Source: an uncultured Synechococcus sp.
GTDB taxonomy: Bacteria > Cyanobacteriota > Cyanobacteriia > PCC-6307 > Cyanobiaceae
NCBI GenBank assembly: GCA_913040905.1
Contig: CAJWIC010000103.1
Span: forward strand, 1-5,492
Direction of reading: 5' to 3'
Length of the DNA stretch: 5,492 nucleotides
Position 1 is the stretch's first letter. Each line of letters begins with the position of its first letter. Of this stretch, positions 4,987 to 5,492 are shown piece by piece. The notes under the pieces are model-generated. The model saw nothing but the letters and a program-made list of their open reading frames with translations. It ran no database searches and was not told the DNA's origin. The translations under genes were made by a program, and so were the position numbers.

Positions 4987-5492
4987 ATGTTCCTGTCCCG
5001 GTCTCGAAAGACTACTTTGAAGATCAAGAGAAAAGATCCCTTGATGCATCTGTTTTTCTTCCTCGGTCTTCGCGGGCTGGCTTTAGCCGTATGCCTCGCG
5101 TTATTTAATCATCCTGCCAGGTCCCAGCCACAGCAAGCAATACCATCGAGGAGTTTTTTCCCTGGGCAACAAATTGATAGCCCTGTACCGATTAACCGAG
5201 GCGATGACACCCTAGGTTTGGAGGGATTCTTAGACTCCTCCGGCCAATATGCACCACAGAATCGGCTGCTGAATGTTGATAATATAGATCAAAAAAGTGG
5301 TCTTGAAGATAATGGGCAGTCGGCTTTTGGGTATGAGCTTAAGAGTGGAGACGAGGAGCTTGCGTTTCCGGATTCTGATTCATCACCTTTGGGAAACGAA
5401 TTGAATGGTATTCAGGAAGATGAGGGCCAAAGTCGATCTGTAATGGAATTCGGCAGTGATGTTTTTGGCATTGAATCAAGCGAGGCTTGCGC
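4987..5492 (+). CDS. Predicted exported acidic protein, 3' end missing
   Basis: An open frame of at least 168 codons runs off the right edge. From ATG 4987 the first 19 residues are strongly basic (SRSRKTTLKIKRK), then comes a hydrophobic segment at about 20-40 (LMHLFFFLGLRGLALAVCLA) and a possible signal-peptidase site after HPARS (about residue 46). A second ATG at 5044 (codon 20) would give a 27-residue signal of more usual length but without the basic n-region. The rest (about 47-168) is low in basic residues: about 23 Asp/Glu against 6 Lys/Arg, with many Ser, Gly, Asn and Gln, and few aromatic residues, as in exported or surface proteins. I recognise no domain. Upstream, the in-frame stop is TAG 4963-4965. 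G+C is about 46% over 5101-5460 by hand count. Type and localisation are inference; the open frame is the main evidence that it is a gene. Confidence 0.55.
   Translation, partial: MFLSRSRKTTLKIKRKDPLMHLFFFLGLRGLALAVCLALFNHPARSQPQQAIPSRSFFPGQQIDSPVPINRGDDTLGLEGFLDSSGQYAPQNRLLNVDNIDQKSGLEDNGQSAFGYELKSGDEELAFPDSDSSPLGNELNGIQEDEGQSRSVMEFGSDVFGIESSEAC

Noticed and set aside
4769..5020. Plus-strand frame of 83 codons after the 97-aa gene
   Set aside because: TTG start without ribosome-binding site, composition rich in Arg, Cys and Trp, no motif, and it overlaps the start of the exported-protein frame. The Cys-rich end is in the wrong frame for any partner.
5101..5111. Lipobox-like LAVC in the exported-protein leader
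   Set aside because: The residue before Cys is Val, not Gly, Ala or Ser, and the Cys is followed by more hydrophobic residues, so lipoprotein processing is unlikely.

Overview
The window looks like chromosomal DNA from a cyanobacterium, most likely a marine Synechococcus-type picocyanobacterium. This rests on gene content and style: a DUF985 cupin, an SPFH/prohibitin gene with a DUF389 membrane protein, a serralysin-like RTX protease, very short conserved-type small genes, tight packing, few clear Shine-Dalgarno sequences and several apparent TTG starts. The assignment is inference; no rRNA, tRNA or photosynthesis gene is present to prove it.

Layout. At 1-414 (+) is the 3' part of a DUF985 (cupin_5) gene. 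It converges, across a 136-bp gap with only weak hairpins, on a minus-strand pair read right to left: an SPFH/prohibitin protein (2543-1749), then 13 nt later a DUF389 membrane protein (1735-551). The 91-bp gap at 2544-2634 separates this pair from a divergent plus-strand gene (2635-4002) for a secreted M10B (serralysin-like) zinc metalloprotease with RTX repeats. That gene ends inside the stop codon of a 50-aa minus-strand CxxC/CxxC protein (4151-3999); the two genes share a CTAG. A divergent 98-bp gap follows, then two overlapping small plus-strand genes of unknown function (4250-4480 and 4473-4766). The gap 4767-4986 holds one hairpin and no gene I trust. The window ends in the 5' part of an open frame (4987-5492, running off the edge) for a predicted exported, strongly acidic protein of unknown family.

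How the genes relate. The prohibitin/DUF389 pair is probably one transcript and may make a membrane scaffold with a client membrane protein. The protease should leave the cell by a type I secretion system, but no such transporter is in the window. The two small genes are probably translationally coupled. No CRISPR array, insertion sequence, integrase or attachment site was seen. The most interesting points are the protease's altered Met-turn (Leu for Met), the nose-to-nose gene end with a strong hairpin embedded in the opposing gene, and a two-codon open frame with the best ribosome-binding site in the window, sitting in frame with the next gene.
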